Part shown: piece by piece, positions 43,587 to 53,989 of the stretch
Numbering within the stretch: the first letter of the stretch is position 1
Layout of the letters: each line of letters begins with the position of its first letter
NCBI RefSeq assembly: GCF_004331385.1
Contig: NZ_SJON01000002.1
Location: 310,001-374,000, forward strand
Reading direction: 5' to 3'
Source: Enterobacter quasihormaechei
GTDB taxonomy: Bacteria; Pseudomonadota; Gammaproteobacteria; Enterobacterales; Enterobacteriaceae
DNA length: 64,000 nucleotides
The notes under the pieces: generated by a model
Databases searched by the model: none
What the model was told of the DNA's origin: nothing
The model's input: the letters and a program-made list of their open reading frames with translations, nothing else
Made by a program: the position numbers and the translations under genes

Positions 43587-44750
43587 ATGAACAACTTTAA
43601 CCTTCACACCCCAACCCGCATTCTGTTTGGTAAAGACGCTATCGCTGACCTGCGTGCACAAATCCCGACGGACGCCCGCGTCCTGATTACCTACGGCGGC
43701 GGCAGCGTGAAAAAAACCGGCGTACTGGATCAGGTTTACAGCGCGCTGGAAGGACTGGACGTGCGCGAGTTCGGCGGGATCGAGCCTAACCCGTCTTATG
43801 AAACGCTGATGAACGCGGTGAAAATCGCCCGCGAGGAGCAGATCACTTTCCTGCTGGCGGTGGGCGGCGGCTCCGTGCTGGACGGCACCAAATTCATCGC
43901 GGCGGCAGCGCATTACGCTGACGGCATCGACCCGTGGCATATTCTGGAAACGGGCGGCAGCGACATTAGCAGTGCCATCCCGATGGGCTCCGTGTTGACG
44001 CTGCCGGCCACCGGCTCTGAATCCAACAAAGGCGCGGTCATCTCCCGTAAAACCACCGGTGACAAACAGGCCTTTATGAACGAACACGTTCAGCCCGTTT
44101 TCGCGATCCTCGATCCGGTTTACACCTATACCCTGCCTGCACGTCAGGTGGCGAACGGCGTGGTCGATGCCTTTGTTCACACCGTTGAGCAGTACGTGAC
44201 TTATCCTGTTAATGCCAAAATTCAGGATCGCTTTGCGGAAGGCATTCTGCTGACGCTGATTGAGGAAGGTCCGAAAGCGCTGAAAGAGCCTGAAAACTAC
44301 GACGTGCGTGCCAACGTCATGTGGGCCGCCACCCAGGCGCTGAACGGCCTGATCGGTGCAGGCGTGCCGCAGGACTGGGCTACCCATATGCTCGGCCACG
44401 AGCTGACGGCGATGCACGGCCTGGATCACGCCCAGACGCTGGCGGTGGTTCTGCCTGCGCTGTGGAATGAAAAACGTGACGTTAAACGCGCCAAGCTGCT
44501 CCAGTACGCCGAACGCGTGTGGAACATCACCGAGGGTTCCGACGATGCGCGTATTGATGCCGCAATTGCAGCCACCCGTCAGTTCTTTGAAAGCCTGGGT
44601 GTGCCAACGCGTCTTTCTGACTACGGCCTGGACGGCAGCTCCATCCCTGCCCTGCTGGCGAAACTGGAAGCACACGGCATGACGCAGATCGGCGAGCATG
44701 GCGACATCACCCTGGACGTCAGCCGTCGCATTTACGAAGCGGCACGCTAA
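43587..44750 (+). CDS. yqhD: NADPH-dependent aldehyde reductase YqhD
   Basis: A 387-residue Fe/Zn-type alcohol dehydrogenase that detoxifies short aldehydes. The start MNNFNLHTPTRILFGKDAIA at 43587, preceded by AGGGAACA, gives the exact E. coli length. Metal ligands are visible in GVVDAFVHTVEQY (Asp, His) and MLGHELTAMHGLDHAQT (two His), with the cofactor segment TYGGGSVKKTG. It is the first gene of the YqhC-activated yqhD-dkgA pair. Confidence 0.97.
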   Translation: MNNFNLHTPTRILFGKDAIADLRAQIPTDARVLITYGGGSVKKTGVLDQVYSALEGLDVREFGGIEPNPSYETLMNAVKIAREEQITFLLAVGGGSVLDGTKFIAAAAHYADGIDPWHILETGGSDISSAIPMGSVLTLPATGSESNKGAVISRKTTGDKQAFMNEHVQPVFAILDPVYTYTLPARQVANGVVDAFVHTVEQYVTYPVNAKIQDRFAEGILLTLIEEGPKALKEPENYDVRANVMWAATQALNGLIGAGVPQDWATHMLGHELTAMHGLDHAQTLAVVLPALWNEKRDVKRAKLLQYAERVWNITEGSDDARIDAAIAATRQFFESLGVPTRLSDYGLDGSSIPALLAKLEAHGMTQIGEHGDITLDVSRRIYEAAR

Positions 44751-44855
44751 GCGTTTTTAGGATCCTGACTTTCGTTTTTTGACATTTCGTCCAGACTTAA
44801 TGCACATCACATCGTCGGAGGTTCCCTCCGGCGATGAGCACCTGAAGGAGGAAAA

Positions 44856-45683
44856 ATGGCAAACCAAACCGTAATCAAGCTACAGGACGGCAACGTGATG
44901 CCCCAACTGGGGCTAGGTGTATGGAAAGCCGGTAACGACGAGGTCGTCTCCGCCATTCATAAAGCCCTGGAAGTCGGCTATCGGTCCATCGATACTGCCG
45001 CCGCCTATAAAAACGAGGACGGCGTGGGGACCGCGCTTGCCAGCGCTGGCGTTCCCCGCGATGAGTTATTCATCACCACCAAGCTGTGGAACGACGATCA
45101 AAAGCGTCCCCGCGAAGCGTTGCAGGAGAGCCTGGAGAAACTCCAGCTCGATTTTGTCGATCTCTATCTGATGCACTGGCCGGTTCCGGCTATCGATCAT
45201 TACGTTGATGCCTGGAAGGGGATGATTGACCTGCAAAAAGAGGGGCTGATTAAAAGCATCGGCGTCTGTAATTTCCAGGTTCATCACCTGCAACGCCTGA
45301 TTGATGAAACGGGCGTCGCGCCGGTAATTAACCAGATTGAGCTGCACCCGCTGATGCAGCAGCGCCAGCTTCATTCGTGGAACGCCACGCACAAGATCCA
45401 GACCGAATCCTGGAGCCCGCTGGCTCAGGGTGGCGAAGGGGTGTTTGACCAGAAAATTATCCGCGAGCTGGCGGATAAGTACGGCAAAACGCCGGCGCAG
45501 ATTGTCATCCGCTGGCATCTGGACAGCGGTCTGGTGGTGATCCCGAAATCGGTCACGCCGTCGCGTATCGCCGAGAACTTCGACGTCTGGGATTTCCGCC
45601 TGGATAAAGACGAACTGGGTGAGATTGCGAAGCTGGATCAGGGTAAGCGCCTTGGGCCGGATCCGGATCAGTTCGGCGGTTAA
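44856..45683 (+). CDS. dkgA: 2,5-diketo-D-gluconic acid / methylglyoxal reductase DkgA
   Basis: A 275-residue aldo-keto reductase, same length as E. coli DkgA. Catalytic tetrad residues lie in SIDTAAAYKNEDG (Asp, Tyr), TTKLWNDD (Lys) and LYLMHWPVP (His), and the NADPH site in VIPKSVTPSRIAEN. It reduces 2,5-diketogluconate, methylglyoxal and other aldehydes. A good ribosome site (GAAGGAGG) precedes the ATG, and a strong terminator follows directly. Confidence 0.96.
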   Translation: MANQTVIKLQDGNVMPQLGLGVWKAGNDEVVSAIHKALEVGYRSIDTAAAYKNEDGVGTALASAGVPRDELFITTKLWNDDQKRPREALQESLEKLQLDFVDLYLMHWPVPAIDHYVDAWKGMIDLQKEGLIKSIGVCNFQVHHLQRLIDETGVAPVINQIELHPLMQQRQLHSWNATHKIQTESWSPLAQGGEGVFDQKIIRELADKYGKTPAQIVIRWHLDSGLVVIPKSVTPSRIAENFDVWDFRLDKDELGEIAKLDQGKRLGPDPDQFGG

Positions 45684-45685
45684 TA

Positions 45686-45716
45686 AAAAACCCCGGCTTG
45701 CCGGGGTTTTTCTTTT
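45686..45716. terminator. Bidirectional terminator between dkgA and ygiQ
   Basis: AAAACCCCGGC and GCCGGGGTTTT pair around a TT-centred loop, flanked by A and T runs on both sides. It begins three bases after the dkgA stop and overlaps the ygiQ end, so it serves both convergent genes. Confidence 0.93.
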
Positions 45717-47887
45717 TACGCTTTGCGCTTCACGGGCTTCTTCGCGCTGGAATTACCATTCGAACGCTGATGCACAATCGGCGTGTGCTTGGTCAACGCC
45801 GGGCGCGTATTGCGGTTCTGGCGGCGCGCTTCGCGCATCTCTTCCAGCGTTGGCGCAGGCACAAGACAATCACGACGCGAGCCAATGAGGTGCTTTTTGC
45901 CCATCTCTTCCAGCGCCTGACGGATCAGCGGCCAGTTTTTCGGGTCGTGATAGCGCAGCAGCGCTTTGTGCAGACGGCGCTGTTTATCCCCTTTCGGCAC
46001 CACCACGTCTTCACTCTTATAGCCAATTTTACTCAGCGGGTTCTTGCCGGTGTAATACATGGTCGTCGAGTTAGCGAGCGGCGACGGATAAAAGTTCTGC
46101 ACCTGATCCAGACGGAACCGACGCTGCTTCAGCCACAGCGCCAGGTTCACCATGTCTTCATCACGCGTGCCAGGGTGCGCGGAGATGAAGTAAGGGATCA
46201 GATACTGCTCTTTCCCCGCCTGTTTTGAGTAGGTGTCGAAGAGCTGTTTAAAGCGGTCGTAACTGCCCATGCCCGGCTTCATCATTTTGGACAGCGGGCC
46301 TTCTTCGGTGTGCTCCGGGGCGATCTTCAGATACCCGCCCACGTGGTGCGTCGCCAGCTCTTTAATGTAGCGCGGATCTTCCACGGCGATGTCGTAACGT
46401 ACGCCAGAGGCGATCAGGATCTTCTTGATGCCTTTGAGATCGCGCGCGCGACGGTAGAGGTTGATCGTCGGCTCGTGGTTGGTGTCCATATGCTCACAAA
46501 TGCTCGGATAGACACAGGAGAGACGGCGGCAGGTCTGTTCGGCGCGCGGCGATTTACAGCGCAGCATATACATGTTCGCCGTCGGGCCACCCAGATCGGA
46601 GATCACGCCGGTAAAGCCCGGCACCGAGTCGCGAATCGCTTCGATCTCGTTAACAATCGACTCTTCGGAGCGGCTCTGGATAATACGGCCTTCGTGTTCG
46701 GTGATCGAACAGAAGGAGCACCCGCCAAAGCAGCCGCGCATGATATTGACCGAGAAGCGGATCATCTCGTACGCCGGAATACGGCTGTTGCCGTATGACG
46801 GATGCGGCACGCGCTTGTACGGCAGGGCAAAGACGCTGTCCATCTCTTCGGTAGAAAGCGGGATCGCCGGCGGGTTAACCCAGATATAGCGCTCACCGTG
46901 CTTTTGCATCAGCGCACGGGCGCAGCCCGGGTTGGTTTCGTGGTGCAGAATACGCGACGCGTGGGCGTAGAGCACCTTATCGCTTTTCACCTTCTCGTAA
47001 GACGGCAGCAGCACGTAGGTCTTTTCCCACGGCTTCGGACGCGGCGGCTGCACCACCACGGCCTTTGCTTCCGCTTTCTTCGGTTCAACCGGTTTGTTAT
47101 CCGCGCACGGCAGATCGTCACCGTACGGATGTGGGATAGGGTCGATTTTGCCCGGCATATCGATAATGCGGGAATCCACCCCGCTCCAGCCCGGCAGCGC
47201 CTCTTTCACCATGATCGCGGTGTTGCGCACGTCGCGGATCTCGCTGACCGCTTCACCCTGCGCCAGACGGTGTGCCACTTCCACCAGCGGACGCTCACCG
47301 TTGCCGAAGATCAGCATATCGGCTTTCGAATCCACCAGCACCGAGCGGCGCACGGTGTCAGACCAGTAGTCGTAGTGCGCGGTACGGCGCAGGCTCGCCT
47401 CGATGCCGCCCAGGATCACCGGCACGTCTTTCCATGCTTCTTTGCATCGCTGGGTGTAAACGAGGGTCGCGCGATCGGGACGTTTACCCGCCACGTTGTC
47501 TGCCGTATAAGCGTCGTCATGGCGCAGCTTACGGTCAGCGGTATAGCGGTTGATCATCGAGTCCATGTTGCCCGCGGTCACGCCGAAGAACAGGTTTGGC
47601 TTGCCCAGACGCATGAAGTCGTCTTTGCTGTTCCAGTCAGGCTGGGAGATGATCCCCACGCGGAAGCCCTGGGCTTCAAGCATACGGCCACAGATCGCCA
47701 TGCCGAAGCTCGGGTGATCGACATACGCATCACCCGTCACCAGAATGATATCGCAGCTGTCCCAGCCCAGTTGATCCATCTCTTCCCGGGACATCGGCAG
47801 AAACGGCGCCGGTCCAAAGCAGGCCGCCCAGTACTGGGGCCAGGAGAAGAGGTCGCGATCCGGCTGGATCAGGGAAATTGCGCTCAT
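45716..47887 (-). CDS. ygiQ: YgiQ-family radical SAM protein
   Basis: A 723-residue radical SAM protein. The N-terminal domain ([20 protein letters not shown] onwards) is followed by the 4Fe-4S motif CxxxCxxC in [18 protein letters not shown] and the radical SAM barrel, then a YgiQ-type C-terminal region with a basic tail. The frame is open 47 codons upstream, but the ATG at 47887 matches family starts. The reaction is not established. Its place between dkgA and ftsP agrees with E. coli. Confidence 0.93.
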   Translation of the reverse strand: MSAISLIQPDRDLFSWPQYWAACFGPAPFLPMSREEMDQLGWDSCDIILVTGDAYVDHPSFGMAICGRMLEAQGFRVGIISQPDWNSKDDFMRLGKPNLFFGVTAGNMDSMINRYTADRKLRHDDAYTADNVAGKRPDRATLVYTQRCKEAWKDVPVILGGIEASLRRTAHYDYWSDTVRRSVLVDSKADMLIFGNGERPLVEVAHRLAQGEAVSEIRDVRNTAIMVKEALPGWSGVDSRIIDMPGKIDPIPHPYGDDLPCADNKPVEPKKAEAKAVVVQPPRPKPWEKTYVLLPSYEKVKSDKVLYAHASRILHHETNPGCARALMQKHGERYIWVNPPAIPLSTEEMDSVFALPYKRVPHPSYGNSRIPAYEMIRFSVNIMRGCFGGCSFCSITEHEGRIIQSRSEESIVNEIEAIRDSVPGFTGVISDLGGPTANMYMLRCKSPRAEQTCRRLSCVYPSICEHMDTNHEPTINLYRRARDLKGIKKILIASGVRYDIAVEDPRYIKELATHHVGGYLKIAPEHTEEGPLSKMMKPGMGSYDRFKQLFDTYSKQAGKEQYLIPYFISAHPGTRDEDMVNLALWLKQRRFRLDQVQNFYPSPLANSTTMYYTGKNPLSKIGYKSEDVVVPKGDKQRRLHKALLRYHDPKNWPLIRQALEEMGKKHLIGSRRDCLVPAPTLEEMREARRQNRNTRPALTKHTPIVHQRSNGNSSAKKPVKRKA

Positions 47888-47964
47888 AATGCTTCCGAAG
47901 AAAAAATAGACAAAAGGAGCGGGATTATACGCTGGAACATTGTGGGAAATGAAGGGGTATTTAT

Positions 47965-48032
47965 TGCCCGGTAGCGCTACGCTTACCGGGCCTGCGCGCC
48001 TGTAGGTCGGGTAAGGCGAAGCCGCCACCCGA
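47965..48032. repeat. REP/BIME element between ygiQ and ftsP
   Basis: Opposed units (GCCCGGTAGCGCTACGCTTACCGGGC and GTCGGGTAAGGCGAAGCCGCCACCCGAC) lie just downstream of ftsP and upstream of ygiQ. Both genes are on the minus strand, so it falls in the ftsP 3' end. Confidence 0.85.
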
Positions 48033-48038
48033 CACGTT

Positions 48039-49451
48039 TTACGGCGCCGGATTGACCAGCATCTGCCCTACCGAGCCCCTGTCCATCATCTCCAGCGTCT
48101 GGCTGTGGAACAGGAACGGGAAGTGCGGCCACGACGGTTGACCGTAGTAGACCAGCAGTTCTACCTGCCCATCCACCCAGACGGTATCTTTCCAGCCTCT
48201 GTCTTCCGGGAACGGCATCGCCCCGTTGACGTTGCGGATCAGGAACGACACCCCTTCAATATGGAACGACTGCGGCATCTCCGAGCGGACGGTCCAGCGC
48301 TCCCAGGTTCCCTGCTGGGCGGTGATATCAATGCGGTTAACGTCCCACAGCGCGCCGTTGATGCCCGGGTCATCGCCCAGGCTGATATCGCGACTTCGCA
48401 CTGCCGGCCCGGTCACGATCTCCTGCGGCAGCAGGCGCATCGGCAGGCTGTCAGTCACCAGCGGCAGCAGACCGGTCGGGCGCAGCGTCAGCACCAGCGT
48501 GGAGACCAGAACGCTCGACGGCTCAAAGAACCCGCGTATGCGGTCAACAATGCTTGCCGCTTCGCCGCAGGTCACGGACACTTCATCCCCGTTGGTCATA
48601 TCAACGAGGATTTCACGCCGTTCGCCCGGCGCCAGCGCCAGCTGTTTCACCGATACCGGCGCGGGTAATAATCCCTGATCGCCTGAAATAACATGCAGCG
48701 CACGGCCGTCGCTCATCTGCAACTGGTAACGACGCGAGTTAGAAGCGTTCAGCAGACGCAGGCGCACCCAGCCACGAGACACTTCCACAAACGGGCTTTG
48801 CGCACCGTTAACCAGCAGCGTATCGCCCACAAAGCCACCGCTGCCCGGCTCGCTGTACTCCGGCGTGCCAAAGTTATCCAGGCGCTTGTCCTGGATGATG
48901 ACCGGGAAATCGTCCACGCCGTAGTGATTTGGGATCGGCAGCGTTTTACTGACCTCATCCTCGATCAGCCACATCCCGGCCAGGCCGTTGTAGACCTGCT
49001 GGGCGGTGCGGTTTGGGGTATTGGCGTGATACCACAGTGTCGCCGCGCTCTGACGAATCGGGAGCACGGGCGCCCAGTCGGCATTCGGCGACATCATGCG
49101 CGCCGCGCCGCCAATCAGCGGCCCCGGCACCTGCAATCCACTGACGGTCATCGCGACATTTTCAGTCGTCCGGTTACTGTAGATGAGCTTAACGTCATCG
49201 CCATTCCACACGCGAATGGTCGGCCCAAGGTAGCGTCCATTAATGCCCCATACCTGCGCGCGCGTTCCCTGGGTAAAGGACCAGTGGCTACGCTGAAGCG
49301 TGAGGAATAGCGGCTGCCCGCGACGGGATTCGATCAACGGCGGAATGGGCAGCGGCTGTTGCTGCCCGGCGGCGCTGGCTGTCCGCGGCATCGCACCCGC
49401 ACAAAGGGCGATACCCGAAGCCTGAATAAACTGACGCCGACTGAGTGACAT
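48039..49451 (-). CDS. ftsP: Cell division protein FtsP (SufI)
   Basis: A 470-residue periplasmic protein of multicopper-oxidase fold, same length as E. coli FtsP/SufI. It has a twin-arginine signal, [13 protein letters not shown], followed by a hydrophobic core and AxA cleavage near PRTASA-AG. The three cupredoxin domains lack most copper-binding His residues, as in the E. coli protein, which protects the divisome under stress. The ATG at 49451 gives the twin-arginine motif in its normal place. Confidence 0.95.
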   Translation of the reverse strand: MSLSRRQFIQASGIALCAGAMPRTASAAGQQQPLPIPPLIESRRGQPLFLTLQRSHWSFTQGTRAQVWGINGRYLGPTIRVWNGDDVKLIYSNRTTENVAMTVSGLQVPGPLIGGAARMMSPNADWAPVLPIRQSAATLWYHANTPNRTAQQVYNGLAGMWLIEDEVSKTLPIPNHYGVDDFPVIIQDKRLDNFGTPEYSEPGSGGFVGDTLLVNGAQSPFVEVSRGWVRLRLLNASNSRRYQLQMSDGRALHVISGDQGLLPAPVSVKQLALAPGERREILVDMTNGDEVSVTCGEAASIVDRIRGFFEPSSVLVSTLVLTLRPTGLLPLVTDSLPMRLLPQEIVTGPAVRSRDISLGDDPGINGALWDVNRIDITAQQGTWERWTVRSEMPQSFHIEGVSFLIRNVNGAMPFPEDRGWKDTVWVDGQVELLVYYGQPSWPHFPFLFHSQTLEMMDRGSVGQMLVNPAP

Positions 49452-49511
49452 ATAAGCTCCATCTGAAACGACTAACAACGCGGGAATTCGTTTTCCCTTA
49501 AACGACGCCGG

Positions 49512-50249
49512 TTAAATCTTACCGGCGGCTTCTCGCTCTGCAACTTCTTTATCGAGCTGCGCAATATGCTGAGCCATCAGCTCACGACAGTGCGTGGCCA
49601 GCTCGCGCACCTGGTCTTTACCGTATTTAGAGGTATCCACCGGCGGCAGCATTTCGACAATCACCAGTCCGTTATTCAGACGGTTAAGATTAATCTTATT
49701 CGATGTATTGGAAACACACACGGGAATAATTGGAACACCCGCCGCAATTGCAGCATGAAACGCGCCGGTCTTGAACGGCAGCAGGCCGCGACCGCGGCTG
49801 CGCGTCCCTTCCGGGAACATCCAGATTGAGATCCGGCGCTTTTTAAACTGATCCACCACTTCCGCAATGGTGCCATGCGCTTTGGCGCGGTTGTTACGGT
49901 CAATCAGCAAGTTACCGGTGAGCCAGTACAGCTGGCCGAAAAACGGGATCCACAGCAGGCTCTTTTTACCCACGGTTACGGTCGGCGGAAGAACAATATT
50001 TGAGGCCGTCACCATATCGAAGTTGTTCTGATGGTTAGCGATATAGATGGCGTTACCGAAATTCTCCGCCCCTTCAGGCAGACGCTTCTCAACCTTCAGG
50101 CCAAACAGCGGCGCAAGACGGCCAAACATGTGGCCAAACGTCGCGACATGCTTTGGGTTACGCGGGCTGAACAGGCAGAAAATCGATCCGAAAATACAGA
50201 CCAGAATGCAGTAAATAACGGTAAGAATGAGACGAACAATGTATAGCAT
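49512..50249 (-). CDS. plsC: 1-acyl-sn-glycerol-3-phosphate acyltransferase PlsC
   Basis: A 245-residue inner-membrane acyltransferase, same length as E. coli PlsC. It has an N-terminal hydrophobic anchor (MLYIVRLILTVIYCILVCIF), the HX4D motif NHQNNFD and the substrate motif FPEGTRSRGRG. It adds the second acyl chain to give phosphatidate in phospholipid synthesis. The start at 50249 is chosen from family alignment over ten extra upstream codons. Confidence 0.96.
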   Translation of the reverse strand: MLYIVRLILTVIYCILVCIFGSIFCLFSPRNPKHVATFGHMFGRLAPLFGLKVEKRLPEGAENFGNAIYIANHQNNFDMVTASNIVLPPTVTVGKKSLLWIPFFGQLYWLTGNLLIDRNNRAKAHGTIAEVVDQFKKRRISIWMFPEGTRSRGRGLLPFKTGAFHAAIAAGVPIIPVCVSNTSNKINLNRLNNGLVIVEMLPPVDTSKYGKDQVRELATHCRELMAQHIAQLDKEVAEREAAGKI

Positions 50250-50411
50250 AGCGACCTCTGAAGCCCTGACAGCTGACAATTATACTTCACCTGTGGCCAG
50301 GTAAGGACTTTATTACGAGCGCGTATTGTTAATCGCAACGCACGAATTAACAACGTTTTTACGGGAAATTTTACGGTAATACCCCCTCCGGACAGAGGGG
50401 GATGAAACAGG

Positions 50412-52670
50412 TTACTCTTCGCTGTCGTCCGCTTTGCTGCGCGCCGGCGAGTCGATCTCCACGCGGTCGATTCGCTGGAGGCCGCGCATCAGTGAGCCGC
50501 GACGTCCGCGCTCACCCACCACCTTCTGCAACTCTTCCGGACGCAGTTTGATCTTACGTTTGCCGACGTGAATGGTCAGCGTGCTCTGCGGCGGCAGCAG
50601 GAAGAGATGCGCCAGGCCATCTTCGCCTTTTGCCGCTTCCGCTGACGGGATACTGATGATCTTGTTGCCCTTCCCTTTCGACAGCTCCGGCAGATCGCTG
50701 ACCGGGAACATCAGCATACGTCCGGCAGAGGTGATCGCCAGCAGCATGTCGCTTTCGTTCTCGATGATCAGCGGCGGCATCACGTGTGCGTTATCCGGCA
50801 GGCTGATCAGCGCTTTACCGGCACGGTTACGCGACACCAGATCGTTAAAGGTACAGATAAAGCCGTAGCCCGCATCGGAGGCCATCAGCAGCTTCTGGTC
50901 GTCGGCTTCCATCAGCATATGGTCAACCGTGGCGCCCGGCGGCAACGTAAGCTTGCCGGTCAGCGGCTCGCCCTGCCCGCGCGCGGACGGCAGGGTGATC
51001 GGGTCAATGGCGTAGCTGCGGCCCGTGGAGTCGATAAACGCCACCGGCTGGTTGCTCTTGCCTTTCACCGCCGCCTTAAAGCTGTCGCCGGACTTGTAGC
51101 TCAGGCCCGGCGCGTCGATATCGTGGCCTTTGGCGCTACGCACCCAGCCGCTCTGGGACAGCACGATGGTTACCGGCTCGGACGGCAGCATGTCGTGCTC
51201 GTTCATCGCCTTCGCTTCTTCGCGCTCGTGCAGCGGAGAACGACGGTCATCGCCAAAGGCGTCGGCGTCGGCCTGCAACTCTTTCTTCAGCAGGGTGTTC
51301 ATCTTGCGCTCGGACGCCAGAATTGCCTGAAGCTGATCGCGCTCTTTTTCCAGCTCGTCCTGCTCGCCGCGGATCTTCATCTCTTCCAGCTTAGCGAGAT
51401 GGCGCAGCTTCAGTTCGAGGATCGCTTCGGCCTGGGTTTCACTGATGCCAAAGCGCGACATCAGGGCGGGCTTAGGTTCGTCCTCGGTACGAATGATCTC
51501 GATCACGTCGTCAATGTTGAGGAACGCCACCAGCAAACCTTCAAGGATATGCAGGCGCTTAAGCACTTTTTCCAGACGATGGTTCAGACGACGGCGCACC
51601 GTATCGCGGCGGAAGGCCAGCCATTCGGTGAGGATCTCCAGCAGGTTTTTCACCGCCGGACGACCGTCCAGACCAATCATGTTCAGGTTGATGCGGTAGC
51701 TTTTTTCCAGATCGGTAGTGGCGAACAGGTGGTTCATTACCTGCTCCATGTCCACGCGGTTAGAGCGCGGTACAATCACCAGACGGGTCGGGTTTTCGTG
51801 ATCCGATTCGTCGCGCAGGTCGTCCACCATCGGCAGCTTTTTATTGCGCATCTGGGTGGCGATCTGCTCCAGCACTTTGGCCCCGGAAACCTGGTGCGGC
51901 AGCGCGGTGATCACCACCGCGCCATCCTCTTTGGTCCATACCGCGCGCATGCGCACGGAGCCGCGACCGTTCTGGTAGATTTTGCGAATTTCAGCACGCG
52001 AGGTGATGATCTCGGCTTCGGTCGGATAATCCGGCCCCTGCACGATATCCAGCAGATCGTCCAGCGAGGTTTTCGGCTGCTCAATCAGGGTGATGGCGGC
52101 TTTCGCCACTTCACGCAGGTTGTGCGGCGGAATGTCCGTCGCCATACCCACGGCGATACCGGTGGTGCCGTTCAGCAGGATGTTCGGCAGGCGGGCAGGC
52201 AGCATTTTCGGCTCCTGCATCGTACCGTCGAAGTTTGGCACCCAGTCAACCGTACCCTGCCCCAGCTCGCCCAGCAGCACTTCGGCATATTTAGACAGAC
52301 GGGATTCGGTGTAACGCATCGCCGCGAAGGATTTCGGATCGTCCGGTGCCCCCCAGTTCCCCTGGCCATCCACCAGCGGATAGCGATAAGAGAACGGCTG
52401 GGCCATCAGCACCATCGCTTCATAGCAGGCGCTGTCGCCGTGCGGATGGTATTTACCCAGCACGTCACCGACGGTACGGGCGGATTTCTTGAACTTGGCG
52501 GTAGCGTTCAGCCCCAGTTCGGACATCGCATAGACGATGCGGCGCTGAACGGGCTTCAGGCCATCCCCGATAAACGGCAACGCCCTGTCCATGATGACGT
52601 ACATGGAGTAGTTCAGGTAGGCGTTTTCCGTGAATTCATGTAGCGCGAGGCGCTCTGCCATATCGCTCAT
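50412..52670 (-). CDS. parC: DNA topoisomerase IV subunit A (ParC)
   Basis: A 752-residue type II topoisomerase subunit that decatenates daughter chromosomes. The catalytic Tyr lies in [12 protein letters not shown]. The quinolone-determining region reads [12 protein letters not shown] with Ser80 and Glu84, the unmutated residues. The C-terminal beta-pinwheel ([20 protein letters not shown]) is present. A 162-base gap separates it from downstream plsC. Length equals the E. coli protein. Confidence 0.98.
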   Translation of the reverse strand: MSDMAERLALHEFTENAYLNYSMYVIMDRALPFIGDGLKPVQRRIVYAMSELGLNATAKFKKSARTVGDVLGKYHPHGDSACYEAMVLMAQPFSYRYPLVDGQGNWGAPDDPKSFAAMRYTESRLSKYAEVLLGELGQGTVDWVPNFDGTMQEPKMLPARLPNILLNGTTGIAVGMATDIPPHNLREVAKAAITLIEQPKTSLDDLLDIVQGPDYPTEAEIITSRAEIRKIYQNGRGSVRMRAVWTKEDGAVVITALPHQVSGAKVLEQIATQMRNKKLPMVDDLRDESDHENPTRLVIVPRSNRVDMEQVMNHLFATTDLEKSYRINLNMIGLDGRPAVKNLLEILTEWLAFRRDTVRRRLNHRLEKVLKRLHILEGLLVAFLNIDDVIEIIRTEDEPKPALMSRFGISETQAEAILELKLRHLAKLEEMKIRGEQDELEKERDQLQAILASERKMNTLLKKELQADADAFGDDRRSPLHEREEAKAMNEHDMLPSEPVTIVLSQSGWVRSAKGHDIDAPGLSYKSGDSFKAAVKGKSNQPVAFIDSTGRSYAIDPITLPSARGQGEPLTGKLTLPPGATVDHMLMEADDQKLLMASDAGYGFICTFNDLVSRNRAGKALISLPDNAHVMPPLIIENESDMLLAITSAGRMLMFPVSDLPELSKGKGNKIISIPSAEAAKGEDGLAHLFLLPPQSTLTIHVGKRKIKLRPEELQKVVGERGRRGSLMRGLQRIDRVEIDSPARSKADDSEE

Positions 52671-52749
52671 TACGTGTGATTCCTCAACTCAGAAACCGAT
52701 GGGTTTCAGGCAATATTGCCGCAGATACTACCTCATCTGGCGAGTTGAG

Positions 52750-52783
52750 TCACAAAGAAAAAGGGCCGCTCATGCGGCCCTTT
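52750..52783 (-). terminator. Intrinsic terminator of ygiW
   Basis: On the minus strand AAAGGGCCGC and GCGGCCCTTT form a ten-base-pair stem with an ATGA loop, followed by TTTTTCTTTG. It starts five bases after the ygiW stop and ends about 80 bases before parC. Confidence 0.9.
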
Positions 52784-52788
52784 CCGGG

Positions 52789-53190
52789 TTATTTGTTCAG
52801 CTTGATAACCTGCTTCACGTCGATTTCAAACTCGTTCCAGTCTTTATCGATTTTACCCTGAAGCTCGACTTTATCCTGTGGCGTCACCGTCACGCCGTTC
52901 CAGCGCTTGTGGTCGATCTCAACCACCACCGTGCCGCTTTCGTCGCGGAAGGTGTAACGGTCATCGGACAGGCGCTCGGTGATGTTACCGCGCAGCTTCA
53001 CCCAACTGTCGTCCTTCATGTCTTTCACTTTAGCCGCGGTGGTGAGGTTGGCGTTGTTATCGACAAAGCCGCCCTGCTGGGTTTGCGTCTGGGTCTGTGT
53101 TGCAGATGGGCCCGTGAAGCCGCCCTGTGCAGCAAAAACAGGGGCAGTGGTCATCATCATGATGGCAGCAATTGCAGCGTATTTTTTCAT
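52789..53190 (-). CDS. ygiW: BOF-family periplasmic stress protein YgiW
   Basis: A 133-residue periplasmic protein with a type I signal peptide (MKKYAAIAAIMMMTTAPVFA-AQ) and an OB-fold BOF domain (DDSWVKLRGNITERLSDDRY, VVEIDHKRWNGVTVTP). E. coli YgiW responds to peroxide and other stress; the Salmonella homologue VisP binds peptidoglycan. The start at 53190 is the first with a signal peptide and has GGGAGAGATTAAG upstream. It diverges from qseBC across a gap with a PmrA/QseB-like box. A Gln/Thr-rich spacer (TQTQTQTQQGG) follows the signal. Confidence 0.94.
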   Translation of the reverse strand: MKKYAAIAAIMMMTTAPVFAAQGGFTGPSATQTQTQTQQGGFVDNNANLTTAAKVKDMKDDSWVKLRGNITERLSDDRYTFRDESGTVVVEIDHKRWNGVTVTPQDKVELQGKIDKDWNEFEIDVKQVIKLNK

Positions 53191-53240
53191 CTTAATCTCT
53201 CCCTTTAATGTCGTTTCACAATCCATTAAACAGGGTAAAC

Positions 53241-53257
53241 CTTAACAACTTCTTAAG
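53241..53257. promoter_or_regulatory. PmrA/QseB-type box between ygiW and qseB
   Basis: CTTAAC-AACTT-CTTAAG is a direct repeat of the CTTAA hexamer spaced by five bases, the known PmrA box pattern. QseB is a close relative of PmrA and shares targets with it. The site lies 73 bases before qseB and 51 before ygiW, so it may control both. Confidence 0.65.
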
Positions 53258-53329
53258 GGGAAAATTTATTTATTTTTACTGTACAGCATGCGCGTGCAGA
53301 AGGTTTACTGACGGCATCAAGGAGGGACA

Positions 53330-53989
53330 ATGCGCATTTTACTGGTAGAAGACGACAAGCTTATCGGCGATGGCATCAAAGCGGGCTTAAGCAAAATGGG
53401 CTTTAACGTGGACTGGTTTACCGACGGTAAAACCGGGCAGGCGGCCCTGTACACCGCGCCTTACGATGCCGTAGTGCTGGACCTGACGCTGCCGGAGATC
53501 GACGGCCTTGAGATCCTGCGCGCCTGGCGCGAAAGCGGTAAGAGCGAGCCGGTGCTGATCCTGACGGCGCGGGATGCGCTGAACCAGCGCGTGGAAGGCT
53601 TACGCCTGGGGGCGGATGATTACCTGTGTAAACCGTTCGCGCTGATTGAAGTGGCAGCCCGCCTCGAAGCGCTGGTGCGCCGCAGTCACGGGCAGGCGCG
53701 CAGCGAGCTGCGTCACGGCAAGGTCACGCTCGACCCGACAAGCCTTGTCGCCACGCTGGACGGCGAAACGCTGGTGCTTAAACCAAAAGAGTTCGCCCTG
53801 CTGGAACTGCTGATGCGCAACGCGGGCCGCGTGCTGCCGCGCAAGGCCATCGAAGAGAAACTCTACAACTGGGATGATGACGTCTCCAGCAACGCCGTCG
53901 AAGTCCATGTACATCATTTACGCCGCAAGCTCGGCAGCGAATTTATCCGCACCGTGCACGGCATCGGTTATACCCTGGGTGACGCATGA
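53330..53989 (+). CDS. qseB: Response regulator QseB
   Basis: A 219-residue OmpR-type regulator. Receiver: [12 protein letters not shown], phospho-acceptor Asp51 in [12 protein letters not shown] and Lys in YLCKPFA. C-terminal winged helix: [44 protein letters not shown]. It responds to QseC and controls motility and other genes in E. coli. AAGGAGG lies seven bases before the ATG, and the end overlaps qseC by four bases. Confidence 0.96.
   Translation: MRILLVEDDKLIGDGIKAGLSKMGFNVDWFTDGKTGQAALYTAPYDAVVLDLTLPEIDGLEILRAWRESGKSEPVLILTARDALNQRVEGLRLGADDYLCKPFALIEVAARLEALVRRSHGQARSELRHGKVTLDPTSLVATLDGETLVLKPKEFALLELLMRNAGRVLPRKAIEEKLYNWDDDVSSNAVEVHVHHLRRKLGSEFIRTVHGIGYTLGDA

Noticed and set aside
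50784..52643. 619-codon open frame on the plus strand opposite parC
   Set aside because: It is antisense to a clear ParC with full conservation. High GC at third positions leaves few stops on the opposite strand; the translation is rich in His, Arg and Gln without any family signature.
50412..52670. Quinolone-resistance mutation in ParC
   Set aside because: The codons for Ser80 and Glu84 are the unmutated types.
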